Positions 21,246-33,600 of a stretch of 64,000 nucleotides of DNA are shown in pieces. The notes under the pieces were generated by a model. The model saw nothing but the letters and a program-made list of their open reading frames with translations, had not been told where the DNA came from and did not search any database. The stretch spans positions 62,001 through 126,000 of the forward strand of contig SADC01000111.1 in the NCBI GenBank assembly GCA_004194705.1. Reading direction: 5' to 3'. The position numbers were made by a program, and so were the translations under genes. This stretch comes from Ditylenchus dipsaci (lineage: Eukaryota; Nematoda; Chromadorea; Rhabditida; Anguinidae). Position 1 is the stretch's first letter. Every line of letters begins with the position of its first letter.

Positions 21246-21940
21246 CAGGATTTTGATCCAAACAAACAGCTTTCAGCTCGCAATTTCGGTTTGAATAGCA
21301 TGGTTTATTTGTACCTAATAAATAAAAATTGTGGGCGAATTTACCTGTGAGCAAATTTACTGTGTGCGAATTTACCGTTTCCCATTATTTTATCTTACAA
21401 ATATGAATAATATGAGTGGAGAAGAGGGATTACCGATAAAATTTGTTACTACAGGCTCTACAGGGTGTGTATTTAACAAGCGAAGAGAACAAGGCAAATG
21501 TTATTTGCTAGTTTTTTATGTCTTGTTTTTAATACACTTTTGTGTCTATTACGCGTAAAATTATGAGTTAATTTCAGTTTTTTCTTTCAATACATTGTCC
21601 CAAAAGTGCTCAAGACATTGAAAAATGGCATTCCTTTTCAATGTTTGGAGCACTTTCTTGTGCAAACTATTGAACAGACATACATTATTCCATGGATGGA
21701 TTATTCCATTCTGTGGACATAAAAGAATATCAAAACAAGACATAAAATTTTTTATGTTTGACAGATGATGTTGATCAAAATTATTTTTATGTTAACTCTA
21801 ATTCTAGCCAAATCATGTTTGGTGAACAAAGCACTTTTTCTCAAACCCTCAAAACTTCTATTTCTGTGAGAACAAATTAGTTTAAAAAGGTTGGCCATTT
21901 TAACTCTTATTAGTCACGAACACACATATTTTATATGCAA
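21246..21940. other. no gene supported
   Basis: AT-rich. Short open frames on both strands lack splice or family signals. Confidence 0.4.
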
Positions 21941-21946
21941 TTTATT
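21941..21946 (-). other. poly(A) signal (minus strand)
   Basis: TTTATT on the + strand reads AATAAA on the minus strand, about 50 bases after the stop of the small secreted-protein gene. Confidence 0.55.
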
Positions 21947-21996
21947 GGGCGATACAATACAATACAAAGTGCATCCCAAAAAAAATGATAATTGGT

Positions 21997-23083
21997 TTAT
22001 GAAGTGCCAGCTGAGCTGAAACAGCCATTGAAGTGTGGAAAGCGTTGGTATTTCAGTTGGCGGGCAAAGAGATGGTGACTTTGTGACACCCTGCAGTTGA
22101 CATTGACCTGCCACGCAAGATCCGCTGATTGTGGCTTCCTATAAGTTTAATTAGGTTAGTGCTCTGAGGTAGAGATGGCAGATGGCCTATTTCGGGACGG
22201 AAAAAATTAAAAAAAAATTTGGGGCGGGACGCCGGGACGGGACAGTGTCAAAAACACGGCCCGAATGCGTCGGGTGGGACGGGACGTCCCATCCCGGCTT
22301 TTTAGCTTAAATTTTCTAGCGGGACAGGACTAAAAATAAATATTTGTCCGGGACGAACACCGGGACGGGACAGACTGGAAATTTTTTCCGGGACGGACTC
22401 AGGGACGGAATATATGCTTAGAAGCCTTCAAGACGGGACGGGATTACTATCCCGTCCCAAGGCCATCTCTACTCCTAGGGCTCCTCACATTTGCATAGCT
22501 TGTAATTCTTTATGTAAACAGAAAATTGAAGGATTAAAAAAGAAAAACATTATAAAGCTCAGCTATTTCGGTAAGATTCGTGGCCAAATAGTCTATGCGC
22601 TTGACAAGCACAAAAATTCGGGGTAATTTTTGGTTAGATCTCACCGGCAGACTCCATTTTTTACTTTTTCATTTTAGCACTTATTTATGTCCAGACTGCA
22701 TAGAAAATATTTTTTAACGTGGATTGAAAGTACATTGCCACAAATGCCTTTCAGAAAAAGCCAAGCTTAATTAGGCAAGTACCCCAAAAGTAAACCAACC
22801 TCGCGCCAGTCACATACTTTCCCTTTGTGGGTCCTGGGCTGAGGCAAACCCAGTTGTTAAGATCAGTGTCACCCTTGGTTGTTCGACATCCTACTGTGCC
22901 GTCACACTCACCGCTATAAAGCAGTGTCTGGAAAAAATTATTTGCAAGCATTACTTTAATTGTTAAAATTCTTACATGGACAAGCTCGCAATTATTGGGA
23001 TTAGGATTCCGAGGCACCCAAAGATCCTCCACAGCACAAGCCACCAAAAGACCAAACGCTAAGGACACAATAGAGCGACGCAT
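21997..23083 (-). CDS. small secreted protein, three exons
   Basis: Exon 1 is 22976-23083 (minus), with ATG at 23083 and donor CAT/GTAAGA. Exon 2 is 22818-22927, with acceptor TTTTTTCCAG and donor AA/GTATGT. Exon 3 is 21997-22090, with acceptor AACTGCAG and stop TAA. Phases agree at both junctions. The product is 103 residues. It starts with a signal peptide (MRRSIVSLAFGLLVACAV), then EDLWVPRNPNPNNCELVH, a Cys-spaced middle (SGECDGTVGCRTTKGD, NWVCLSPGPTKGK) and a polar tail ending FNGCFSSAGTS. Five cysteines remain after the signal, so one could be unpaired or pair between chains. The family is not recognised. The second intron (22091-22817) holds a hAT-like MITE. Likely an extracellular small protein. 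Confidence 0.5.
22170..22471. mobile_element. hAT-like MITE of GGGACGGGAC words
   Basis: Ends TAGAGATGGC and GCCATCTCTA. The interior is rich in CGGGACGGGAC and complements (TCCCGTCCC). Flanking octamers CTCTGAGG and CTCCTAGG agree at 6 of 8 positions, as for an aged hAT target duplication. Confidence 0.65.
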
Positions 23084-24749
23084 AACTAAAAAAATATTTA
23101 AAGAGGCACCTCCACCGCTCTTTAAGTTAAAATGGCGGGGACGGCACAATGTAAGTAACTTTGGCTCATGGGGGTTAAAAATACAAGATGTTAATAAAAA
23201 AACTAGAGAAAACAAAAATCCCATTTGAAAATATGAGTTTTCGTGGCAGGAGCCAGTCGAATAATGTCGGTACCCTTCCCGCTTTAAAGCTAACGATTTT
23301 ATCTAAGAAAACAAGACGGGGCGTGATTTTAGAAGTGGGGGAGGAGAAACGGGAGGAGGTGGACAATTTTTTTGCAGGGGGGGGGAGCGGGCTTAAGTGT
23401 AAGGAAAATTCGGTCCAAAAGCGGGGGGAAGGAGTGTGGGGTAGGAGGGGGGAGGCAGGCCAACCCTCTTGCACATAAATATGACTATTTTGATAAAGAA
23501 TAACGATTTGAAAACACTGCACCAGTCTGTCGAACTGCTGTAGCCGGGAATGCTTAAATACTGACTGTCTGAAACTCTGAACAGTCGAATCTATTTACGC
23601 CCATGTAAAGCATTCTTTGCTATCGAAACATTTCTTTCTCTCAGGAGAATATCATTGTGGGTATGGAATTAGTAATGCAGCATCGCTGGTTGGTAAGGAA
23701 TGGTTGCACCAATATAGCAAATATTGCTGCCTTCTGGGCGTTGACTCAGAATAAGCAAGATTTTAGCACTGGAAAATAGATTGTTCATTGGTGATCCCGT
23801 AGCTACATTATATGTTTTTCCAGATTCCTCGAATAAACTGAAAAAGTTTGATCAATTATTAGTCTTTTTGGCCGCAAACATTTATTTAACTAAAAAGGAT
23901 TAAATATTAATTAATTAACTTTGATGAATTTTGCTAAAAATCAGAGTGTCCAAGTAGATTTTAGTGTCTATATACATCACGAAGTAGTCATTGCACGTGA
24001 CAATTGGTTGTCCGACACAAAGAGCTCTATTTGGTTATAATCGATTGCTTGATAGTTTTTAGTCCTAGATGTCAGTAAACTTGATAAAGAAATAAGTAGA
24101 GTGTTCACCTAGTGAGATATAAAACCCTCGACCTAAGGCGATGCGTTTATAAAGTTTCATCCCCCTTTAAAAATTTATTTTTTCCAAAAAGATATATCTC
24201 AATACTTTGAATTCAAAAATTCATTCGGTAACATTGCTTTTTGAGCTCTTGAGCTGCGCTAGATCATATAAAAACATTCAATATTACATGTGATCACTGA
24301 AAGTAATGAAAACGCTTGTCATCTTCTCCAAATGACCTCACAGCTGGCCTTTTGTAAAAATAAATTGTTAAAAGAATGGTTGTAATCCGTAAAATTAGGA
24401 AAACTTGGATTTTGGTCATTTTTCAAGCGATTTTTTTTTAAAAGCCATATCTTGACATTCTGATTTTGGAAAGTCTATTGGTAAGATTAGTTCCGTAGCT
24501 CTTGAGCTCCGACTATATAAACAATTGAAATTCAATTGAAAATTCGAAGGTAAAGAAAAAGATGGGCAACTTACTAAAATGACCTCACAAATGCTTGAAG
24601 CGGAACGGTGACTTAAAGAAGATAATGAAGCTAAGTTATCATAGTATTTAAAAGAGGCGATGTAGAGATACATAATGGTATCTTGGAATATCAGTATGAC
24701 ATTTATTTGCTGTGTAGAAGAAACATCCAAACTAAGTGCGGGAACTTTC
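23084..24749. other. intergenic, with one candidate mini-exon and hairpin debris
   Basis: A good acceptor (TTTCTCTCAG) at 23644 and donor (TTG/GTAAGG) at 23692 bracket 48 bases that are open in two frames. This might be a 5' exon of the Caskin gene, but nothing confirms it. A G/A-rich tract lies at 23310-23460. Positions 24180-24620 are a decayed relative of the 26-kb hairpin (GAGCTCTTGAGCTGCGCTAG). Confidence 0.35.
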
Positions 24750-25065
24750 GCCGCAATCGGTATATACAAAACGATACCGGTACGGTTGGAAAGGGTAGTG
24801 CTAAAACGACTGATCGATGAAGTGATGGGTTTCGTTAGCATTTTTCAACAGTTTGTAAAATCTTCCTTTTTTGCGTTTCAGAAATTTTTTTCGAACTATT
24901 TTGTAGATTTTGACTTTCTGCCTACAAAGGTTCAAAAAAAAATTCTGAAACGCGAAAAAGTAAGATTTTACAAACTGTTGAAAATGCTAACGAAACCCAT
25001 CACTTCATCGATCAGTCGTTTTAGCACTACCCTTGCCAACCCTAGATACCGGAGCTCAAAAAATG
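24750..25065. mobile_element. palindromic element
   Basis: GATCGATGAAGTGATGGGTT and AAACCCATCACTTCATCGAT are exact complements, with pairing from GGTAGTGCTAAAACGACTG inwards to TTACAAACTGTTGAAAATGC. Open frames on both strands are products of the palindrome. Confidence 0.85.
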
Positions 25066-25107
25066 AAGTCCTTAGAAAAACAACTTTCGAAGTCTATTGG
25101 GTTAGTC

Positions 25108-25385
25108 CGTAAATTCGATGATGCTCATAGAAAACTCGCAAGGTTTCTCGATGGGTTTCATAACTTTTCTATAAAGTTATGAAGCGAAATTTCCTGATCG
25201 GTTTAAGAATTTAAATTTAATGAAATTCCTGAAATTACTAAAAAAAATTCTGCTGGTTTTGCAAATTAAAATTTTGATTAAGGAACCCATCCGTTAATTT
25301 TTAAGTCTTTTATTAGTGAAATTATGATACCCAACCAGAAACCTCGCGAGTTTTTTATAAGTACCTGCGAACTTATTGATCAGTG
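25108..25385. mobile_element. mariner-type MITE relic
   Basis: AGGTTTCTCGATGGGTTTCA pairs loosely with GATACCCAACCAGAAACCTC. The right end GTACCTGCGAACTTATTGAT resembles the ends of elements at 28962 and 53355. Confidence 0.55.
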
Positions 25386-26052
25386 TAACTCAATGCCAGA
25401 ACACGTTATGACCGCTTGAAATCGGCATCACTTTTTTCGGTCTTTTTATAATCTTCTATTCTACTCTTTATTTATTTATTTATTTCTTAAATTTAATTAT
25501 TATTTTTTAATTTTCATTGAATAGCGTGTTTTAAATTAGCTTATTATTTTACTATTTATATTTTTAAAGAATCCCAGGTTTTTAGTTTCGCATCGCATGC
25601 TGTTTATTTCATATATTATTATTCAAAGTAAGATGCCCACCAAATAAACATGTACTGCATGTACGCGTAGTGACCTATCCATGATGATATTATCTATCTT
25701 ACCTAATAAAATTTTTTAGCATATTTTTTTTGTACAGAAGTAGTAGTACAGAATGGATTAATAAGTAAAGTCGATTACACTAGATGGATTTTGCAGCTTC
25801 TGCATTAACCCGCAGGACCACCACAGCAGCAGGAGGCAAACTTCTGAAAATGAGACCAACAACTGCAGAGAAAGCACTTAAATCTACCTTGTTCACCCAT
25901 GGCATTGAGACTTAGCTGGACACTTCCCACCGAAAAAATCAATTTCTTAACAAAATTTTAATGCCTAACAAAGGCATTGAAGTTTGTCCGTGAAATTAGA
26001 GAACACTCGTTTCAATTTAGTTCAATGTAGTACTGAAGCAATCAAGACCACT
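25386..26052. other. no gene supported
   Basis: AT-rich, with a TTTA-type microsatellite near 25468-25490. No splice-bounded coding signal. Confidence 0.4.
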
Positions 26053-26846
26053 AACTGGTGACCATAAAGTTCGGAATGGACTTTTGAACTAATTTTAGCA
26101 ATAAAATTTATTCCCCAAAAATATTCCAAACATATGGTTTTGTAGCCCTTTCCTTCCTCTTTCAAATGGCATATTACACTTAGATTGATTATTTCAAATA
26201 AGTCACCATTTGGCTCCAAACACCTGTGAGGTCATTTTGAGAAGTTTACCAGCGTTTTCATCACTTTCAGTTATCAAATTTTTTATTGAATTTTAAGCAT
26301 AACGGCAACATTTTATCACTATGTTGTAGCGCAGCTCAAGAGCTACAAAACCCTCGTTACAGAATGATCTTTTGATATCTGAGTGTTGAGATATGACCTT
26401 TTGGAAAAAATTGATTTCTTGAAAAAATGACCAAAAACCAAGTTTTTGCCAATTTTTCGGATTTTGGTCATTTTTTCAAGAAATCAATTTTTTCCAAAAG
26501 GTCATATCTCAACACTCAGATATCAAAAGATCATTCTGTAACGAGGGTTTTGTAGCTCTTGAGCTGCGCTACAACATAGTGATAAAATGTTGCCGTTATG
26601 CTTAAAATTCAATAAAAAATTTGATAACTGAAAGTGATGAAAACGCTGGTAAACTTCTCAAAATGACCTCACAGGTGTTTGGAGCCAAATGGTGACTTAT
26701 TTGAAATAATCAATCTAAGTGTAATATGCCATTTGAAAGAGGAAGGAAAGGGCTACAAAACCATATGTTTGGAATATTTTTGGGGAATAAATTTTATTGC
26801 TAAAAATTAGTTCAAAAGTCCATTCCGAACTTTATGGTCACCAGTT
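26053..26846. mobile_element. nearly perfect 0.8-kb hairpin
   Basis: Arms of about 395 bases (26053-26445 and 26455-26846) are almost exact complements around a loop near 26450. TGGTGACCATAAAGTTCGGA matches TCCGAACTTTATGGTCACCA, and so on to the centre, TTGGTCATTTTTTCAAG. Decayed relatives lie at 2525, 7360 and 24180. There is no coding content. Confidence 0.9.
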
Positions 26847-26869
26847 ACTACTACCACCATTTTCTAGAT

Positions 26870-27624
26870 CTCCAGCCGACACCAGCACAAACTGATCATA
26901 AGAAATTTTAGAATTGAAAGGAGGAGGAGAACAAATTAATTGTCTTTTAGCCTGTTCTTGCTGCAGCAGCAATAAGATCCATCCGTTTCTTTCCAAATCA
27001 GTTTGGGGTGAAAACATTTAGTTGTATTGCTAAATTACTTGCATTTCCACAGAAATGCAATCAAGTTAGTAATATCTTTTCGCTCAAAAATTATTTTCCT
27101 TAAATTTTTATTTGAATAGTAGAAGAATAGAATGATAAAAACTGTTATGTAGTAAAAAAATTTAATTTATTAGTCAATCTGTGGATGTTTTTGCATAATC
27201 GGATAGATTTTCGGCCGATCACCGGCTTTATTTTTCCACTGCTAATTAGGCCGGTTTTGGATCAAGTTTAGTCTAACAAAAGAAATTTTGACCCTAGTAT
27301 AGAATAACCCCCCCCCCCTCTCAAATTTTCCTTCTAAAAGTTGAGAAAAAACTACTCAAATTTATGTCCCGGAAAATATGTGTAAACTCTTTTTTAGTCA
27401 CAACTTTCGTACGCTGGCCTACCCCCAAGCCGACGGGCTAAGCCTAAACTTGTTGTTTGCAAGGGTAGTTACAGCAATTTCGAAAGGTCGGATTTTTTTG
27501 GGGGGGGGGGTGTACTCTATACTAGCGCCAAATTTTCGAAAAGGCATACAGATTTCGGAAAACCACTAGCACCTGTTTGTGAGCTTTCAAGTTTAATTCC
27601 ACCTAGCTGTTATTTCATTTTCAG
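26870..27624. other. non-coding upstream of the first visible Caskin exon
   Basis: Contains poly-C (27310) and poly-G (27504) runs bracketing a short hairpin with ACGCTGGCCTACCC. No exon was supported, so the true 5' end and promoter of Caskin are not located. Confidence 0.4.
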
Positions 27625-27690
27625 AATTTTCAGTAATTTTAGTGCTAGGTACAAAATGCTTCGCAGAATTTCGTCTAGTATCAGTGGTAG
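27625..27690 (+). CDS. ckn: Caskin, tentative first visible exon
   Basis: Acceptor CATTTTCAG, donor GGTAG/GTTAAT. Phase 2 matches the next exon exactly, giving SARYKMLRRISSSISG, then S-DYPLHY. The Met at 27656 could be the start codon, or the exon could be internal, since its frame is open back to the acceptor. A rival donor at 27687 (AGTG/GTAGGT) is out of phase. Confidence 0.45.
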
Positions 27691-30600
27691 GTTAATTTCA
27701 GCTTGCAAAACCATCCCTAACCGCAGGTTATTTGCTTTTATAGATTTGTTGAACATGCAGCACCACAAGTGTGACAACAGCATACCATCCCACCTTCTGT
27801 AATCCATTTCTTTTTTTTTGGCCAACAAAAACACGATAACTTTCATTAATTCAGCGATTACCCTTTGCACTATGCTGTGCACACCAAGAACTTAGATCTG
27901 CTCAACAAGCTGCTTTCTAAGCCTACCGTGTTTATAGACCAAGAAGATGATCAGGGTAATCATGGTCATTTCCCAATATTTTCTAATTAACTATTGTAGG
28001 CAGAACAGCACTACACTGTGCTATGAGTCAAACATGCCACCAAATAGTAGAATGTTTGCTTCAACACAGAGCCAATGTTGACTGTGTGGACTACCAAGGT
28101 TTGTAGCACAGGGTGATCAAACTTTTTCTCCCACATTTGTTTTGCCCATAACTTTTTAATGAAAAGCTCAAATTTCGTGTTCAACCACCCATTCGAAAGC
28201 TCAAGAACTGCCAATTTGTTAAAAATAAAACCAAGAGCTTTTGGCAATTGGAACGCAAGCTGCAGCTATTTGTTTTCTTGGCATTCTTTTTGACTTATCA
28301 TTTTTTAACAACCTCAAGAAAATTTTTCACTCATAAATAGCTGAAACAATAAGCTGAATTTACTTCATTGAACATTATGCACAAAAAGGAGATAAACAGT
28401 TAACGGAGCGCAAATTTTTTTTTCTAAAAATTGTCAAAATTTTGATATTTTTATTATCCTAACCCATTTTTTCAGCGTACTTTTATAATAGAACCAACCA
28501 TTTAACCCTTGAAAATGGCCCTTCTAACTCAAAGTAACAAATGAATTTTTTTCGAAAATTGATCATGGCAGATATGGGTTAAAGGGCATACCAGCGCGTT
28601 ACACGGGCAATTTCAAATTCGCAAAAGGCGGAGACCAAGTATATTCAAACGAGAATTATTTTTAGATACAAATTTGTCACTACATACAAAAAGCAATACA
28701 CCGTGTTGGAACCGAACTCGACCATGTTCGGACTACATCGGCACGTTACCACTGAACTACACATGTTATTAGATTAACATTGTGCTTTTCATAACTTATT
28801 CTTCTTTAAAGAATGACAAATTTGCATTTAAAAATAATCCTCGTTTGAATATACCTGGTCCCCACCTTTTGCTAATTTGAAATTGCTCGTGTATGCACTG
28901 GTATGCAACGCGCTGGTATCCCCTTTAAAGCAGTTTTAGCTGTTTTTAACGTAAAAAGATATTGGGTTGGTCCATAAGTTTGCGGTTCTTTATACACTCT
29001 TCACAAGCTTTCTGCAGGGGTGTCATAAGTTTTTAATAATACATGAACTAAAAATTGACAGATGGGGCCGGAACCGAAATTTATTTTGAAACAGAACAAA
29101 TTTTTTTGAAGGCTTTCGTAATTGAAATCAAAACACGAAAATGCAATTTGGAAACCCACTAAAAGAATTTGTTCTAATTTTACGAATAAAATTTTGATTA
29201 TGAAACTCATTCGTCAATTTCTAATAGCATTATTATGAAAAAAAGAAACCTTGTTAAGGGTGTATAACTAACCGCAAACTAATCGACCAATTATTAACAA
29301 ATTTGCATTCAAAAGTAATTCTCGTTTGAATATGCCTGGTCCCCGCCTTATGCAAATTTGAAATCGACCGTGTAACGCGCTGGTATGTTTCTTTAAGGAT
29401 GCAAATTAAAAAAACGTCAGCAACAGAGGTCTGGCTGAAGGCAAAGTTTTTGTGGAGTCAGCTGTGTGCGTTGTTTGAAAATTTTTGAGACCCCGAGATG
29501 ATTAGCACTTGCTAATGTTTTAAAAATTATTTTTTTTCGGTGGAATAATTCCGACGTGCATACTGTCTAATCTGTTTTTTTAATATTGAAAAAAGTTGAG
29601 TGGCAGTCACTCTTGCTTGGACACAGGGCTCTTCTGTCAGCCTGTTACTGCCTAAGCAGCTTGCCAAAGTCGAATTTTTCGCAATGGTATATTTTCAGGC
29701 AGTACAGCAGCTCATCTGGCTGTTAAACAGAGGGACCTTCTTTATTTGAACCTTCTGCTTGAACACAACGCTGACTGCCTGATCGGAGACAGATATGGCA
29801 AAAGTACCTTGGATCTGGTTTGTGAATATGGCGAGCAGGCTGTTAGTTTATTATTGAATATTCTTGCAATATTAAGTTCTTTTTTTAGATGTTTGAAATA
29901 TTAGTTGAGCGTGGTGTTCTATCAAACCTTGTCTACCAGCTCTCCACCAATCAGAATTCTGATAACGCTTGCTTTTGTCAGTCATCTGCTCTAGGCTTGG
30001 CAGCAAGGAATGGCCACATTACGGTAATTTTCAGTGATGAAGCTCACATAGTCGCGGTCTGAAGCATTTTTGTCAGACCATAAACCAGTATTCCTGTTGA
30101 CCATTAGTATTTGAGACGCATTTTATTTAGTATGAAACCCAATGAATATTAGGTCTTGTATACTTTTTAGTCTGAGATTAGCGAATCTGCACCAAAGCCA
30201 TAATGTAATACATTATTTGCTCTGATTGACCGGTCAACAAACTGGATAATCTCATTAGCCGGTGTGAAAAACTAGGGTTGGTTGATTGGTAATTACCCGG
30301 GTAATTACCCTGAAAAATACTTTTCCGGCCTTATTTCTCCGTAATTACTTGGGTAATTACCCGAAATCACCTGGGTAATTACCCGGAGAAATACTTTTTC
30401 CGGAGAATTACCCAACCCTATGAAAAACCAAAGTTTGAATTTCAAATTTTTCTTGAGACGAAAAATATTTGGTACTACAGGGTGTCGCAAAATTACGCGT
30501 GCATTTTTGAAAATTTTTGCGAGGTAGCTCCTTGCCCGGTCGATTTCCGTCTTTCGGGAACCATACCCGCGGAAATCTCCACATTTATAGGGTTTAGGAG

Positions 30601-33600
30601 CATAAACACAATATAATTGCAGATTAACACACAACAAAATTTATTGACATGAAATTACAGCATCATAAACAATATTTGATAAAAAAAATTCAAAGAAATT
30701 TCAAACAACTTTTAAAAAAGTGCACGCGTAATTTTGCGACACCCTGTATTGCTGTTTACAACCCCACAACAGAAAAAAACATACCTTAGACGCAAAATCC
30801 ATTAGTCCATTGGTTAGAGATGCGCGCACTCACTTACCTTAGACATAATTCCGAGCAAAACTATTGATCAAAATGCATTTAAAGGCCAGCTCCAGTGACC
30901 AAAACATGGTAAAACAGGCAAATGGTTGAAATTTTAAAATGGCCAAAACTCAATTTTTTATCGACCAGAATTCAAAAATAATGTCTTTTTGAACTCCTGA
31001 GGTGATTATAGGTCGATATAGGGTGTTTAGGAACACTTAAAAAAAAATTATGGTGGGGGTGTAAACAGCAAGAGTACCAAATATTTAAATGGAATTTCAC
31101 GCATTCGTTTAAATATTTATTGTCTCGAGCGAAACTTGACAATAAGTTACAAACTTAGAGGACCGTTTTTTAAGAAGATCGAAAGTAGGGTTGTTCGAAA
31201 TTTTCCAACGTCCGATTCGACGAACATTCGAAGTTTGAAATTTCCAAACGTTCGATTTGAAAATTTTGGTTATTTTCTCGAATTTAAACTTCAAAACGAG
31301 CCCAATTTTATTTTCGATGCCTTTTTAATGATTCTTGTTTTATAAACTGAAAACTCGATAACCGGGCCATCTAATAATGTTAAGTTTTGTGTATAAAAAT
31401 TGTAAAATAAATTTTCCGTGACCACTTCGTTGTCAACCTTTGTTTTTTTCGGTATTCAAAAATTTGTGCATAAAAGATATTGTATCTCAAAAATTACTTT
31501 TTTGTGCCTTGCTAAACTTGATGATATATGTAAGCTGATAATCTGCCTTACACGATAATCGAAGCAGTATTAGTATATGGGTAGAAAACATATGAGAAAA
31601 CAGCCCTTTTATGTTAGGAATTGGAAAAACTAAAAAAACATTTTAACGTAAAACTTTCGTGCCGCTTCACAAAGCCTGAATTCCGGCAACTGTTTGACAA
31701 CTGTTCAGCAGGGCTGATTTGCTCGAAAAACTGCTATCTGAGTTTGTAACTCACGGTCAAGTAAGTATTTGAATGAATGCGTAAAATTCTATTTAAATAT
31801 TTTTTGTCTCGAGAAGAATTTGAAATTTTACAGTGAGTTATGAACTTAAATGGCAGTTTTATGAGCAGATCAACCACACTGAAGACGATTCCGGTGTCAG
31901 AATAAATGATTTCCAACAAGGAACGTTTTCACAGCCTATTTTTTTCAGATATGTGCGGAATTGCTCGAACACCAATTTCCAATTAATGTGTTCACAGCCC
32001 AAGGTTCTGCCCTTCACGAAAGCTGTATCAATGGAGAATGGCAGGTTGTGAGGTTACTGCTCTATGTGAGTAACTTTCTTGACTCCATTCTAAAATATCG
32101 TTTTTTTATTAGAAGGGTATAGACCACACAATAACGGACATTTGTGGACAAACTGCTTTGCACATCGCTCAGACCTACCTTCTCAGATCTAAATGGAGTG
32201 TTGCAGGGGAAGAAGCAGTGTCTTTTTTACAAAGTGAGTTTTTTTTGTTAGACTTTAGTTTTCTTTGCGAAGCCTTTTCAAATTACCATAAGTGTGTTTT
32301 TGGGAGTAGTCACTACAGACTAAATTATTGTTGACCTTGAATGAGTGTATATAGTGGTAACCAACGGCTGACTCAATTCCAATAATGGACTGCTGGATAT
32401 TTAGACTTATCTCACCAATTAGTTGGTGCTGTTATCTCATCTGTCATTAACCTAGTTGCCTATTTTGTAAACAATACAGCTATTGTGTTTTGGTTTTAAT
32501 GCAAATGTTAACCAATGTTTTTAGCGAGCAGCTGATAATTTAACGGAATGCCATGCTACAAAGACACATATAACTGAGTCTCCTAAAATTTCTCCGAGAC
32601 TTCTTGCGAAAGTGTTGATTAGTTGTGCTAGATTGTATAAAGTAGAGTGTCACTCACGCTTGGAAGACCGACTAATTGGATGCAATTCACGATTGTTTAA
32701 AATTAGTTTGAATTGTTGATAGGTTTTGTGAAATTGGCATGCACTGGAAAAGAACTGTACGGGATGAGTCAAGAAATTCAAACACTTTTGAAACAGTCAT
32801 ACCTTTTTGTACAGGTCTAATTTCGAAATTTTGTGAACGCAGAATAACTCAGTTTTTCGAAAAACTTGTTTGGTATATAATGTGAAAAACAATATTTTCG
32901 GCTGGTCCCCCTGACTTTCAAGCTTAGCTCATAGATCAAAACCGAAATCAAAGGGGGATCAATCGAAAATCCTGTTTTTCACACTATAGACCAAACGAAT
33001 TTCGACTTGAGTATCGGATCTCCCGAGTACTCGGATGGGGGAGAAAACCCATATACGTGTTTCTCGACCCCGCTTTCATGAGAAAGCCGGTGGTTTTTTT
33101 AATTATGGGGAAAAAATTTCGGACCTCAGGGAGGAGGGAGTACCGTATTTTCTCTGATAGCTCCCCCGGGGAGTTATTTTTTGGATGCCCGAAAATCGGA
33201 AAATTTTGAGGTCGATCTCGAGATTTTTGGGTGAAAATTTAAAATCGAAAAAGTGAAATCGGTAGAGCTCGTGGGAGTTAAGAAAACGCATTAAATAGCT
33301 TTGCCAAAATTTACTCTGGGCTGAGATATAGGTCATCAAAGTTGAGGGGGGAGTTATTAGAGCAGGGGAGCTATTAGAGGTAATACGGTATCATGGTTAT
33401 AGTCAAAATATCGAAAATTCAAACTGGCGCTTTTTGGATTTAAAAAGGAATAAGTGCTGTATTGGGAGGGTAAGGGATTAAAAGGGGACCACTTTTATGG
33501 CAGAGCGTTAGAAAAGTAAATGTTTGTAATGTCTTCGACTATCTTACCATGTTTTTCAACTGGGCCGTGGCAAAAAGAAACTCTATATGCATTTCTTGAT

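Noticed and set aside
23175..23522. Overlapping open frames on both strands, Pro/Ser-rich
   Set aside because: They arise from a G/A-rich low-complexity tract; no gene signals.
26022..26860. Open frames around the 26-kb hairpin
   Set aside because: Mirror-image frames on both arms are expected from a palindrome and have no coding features.
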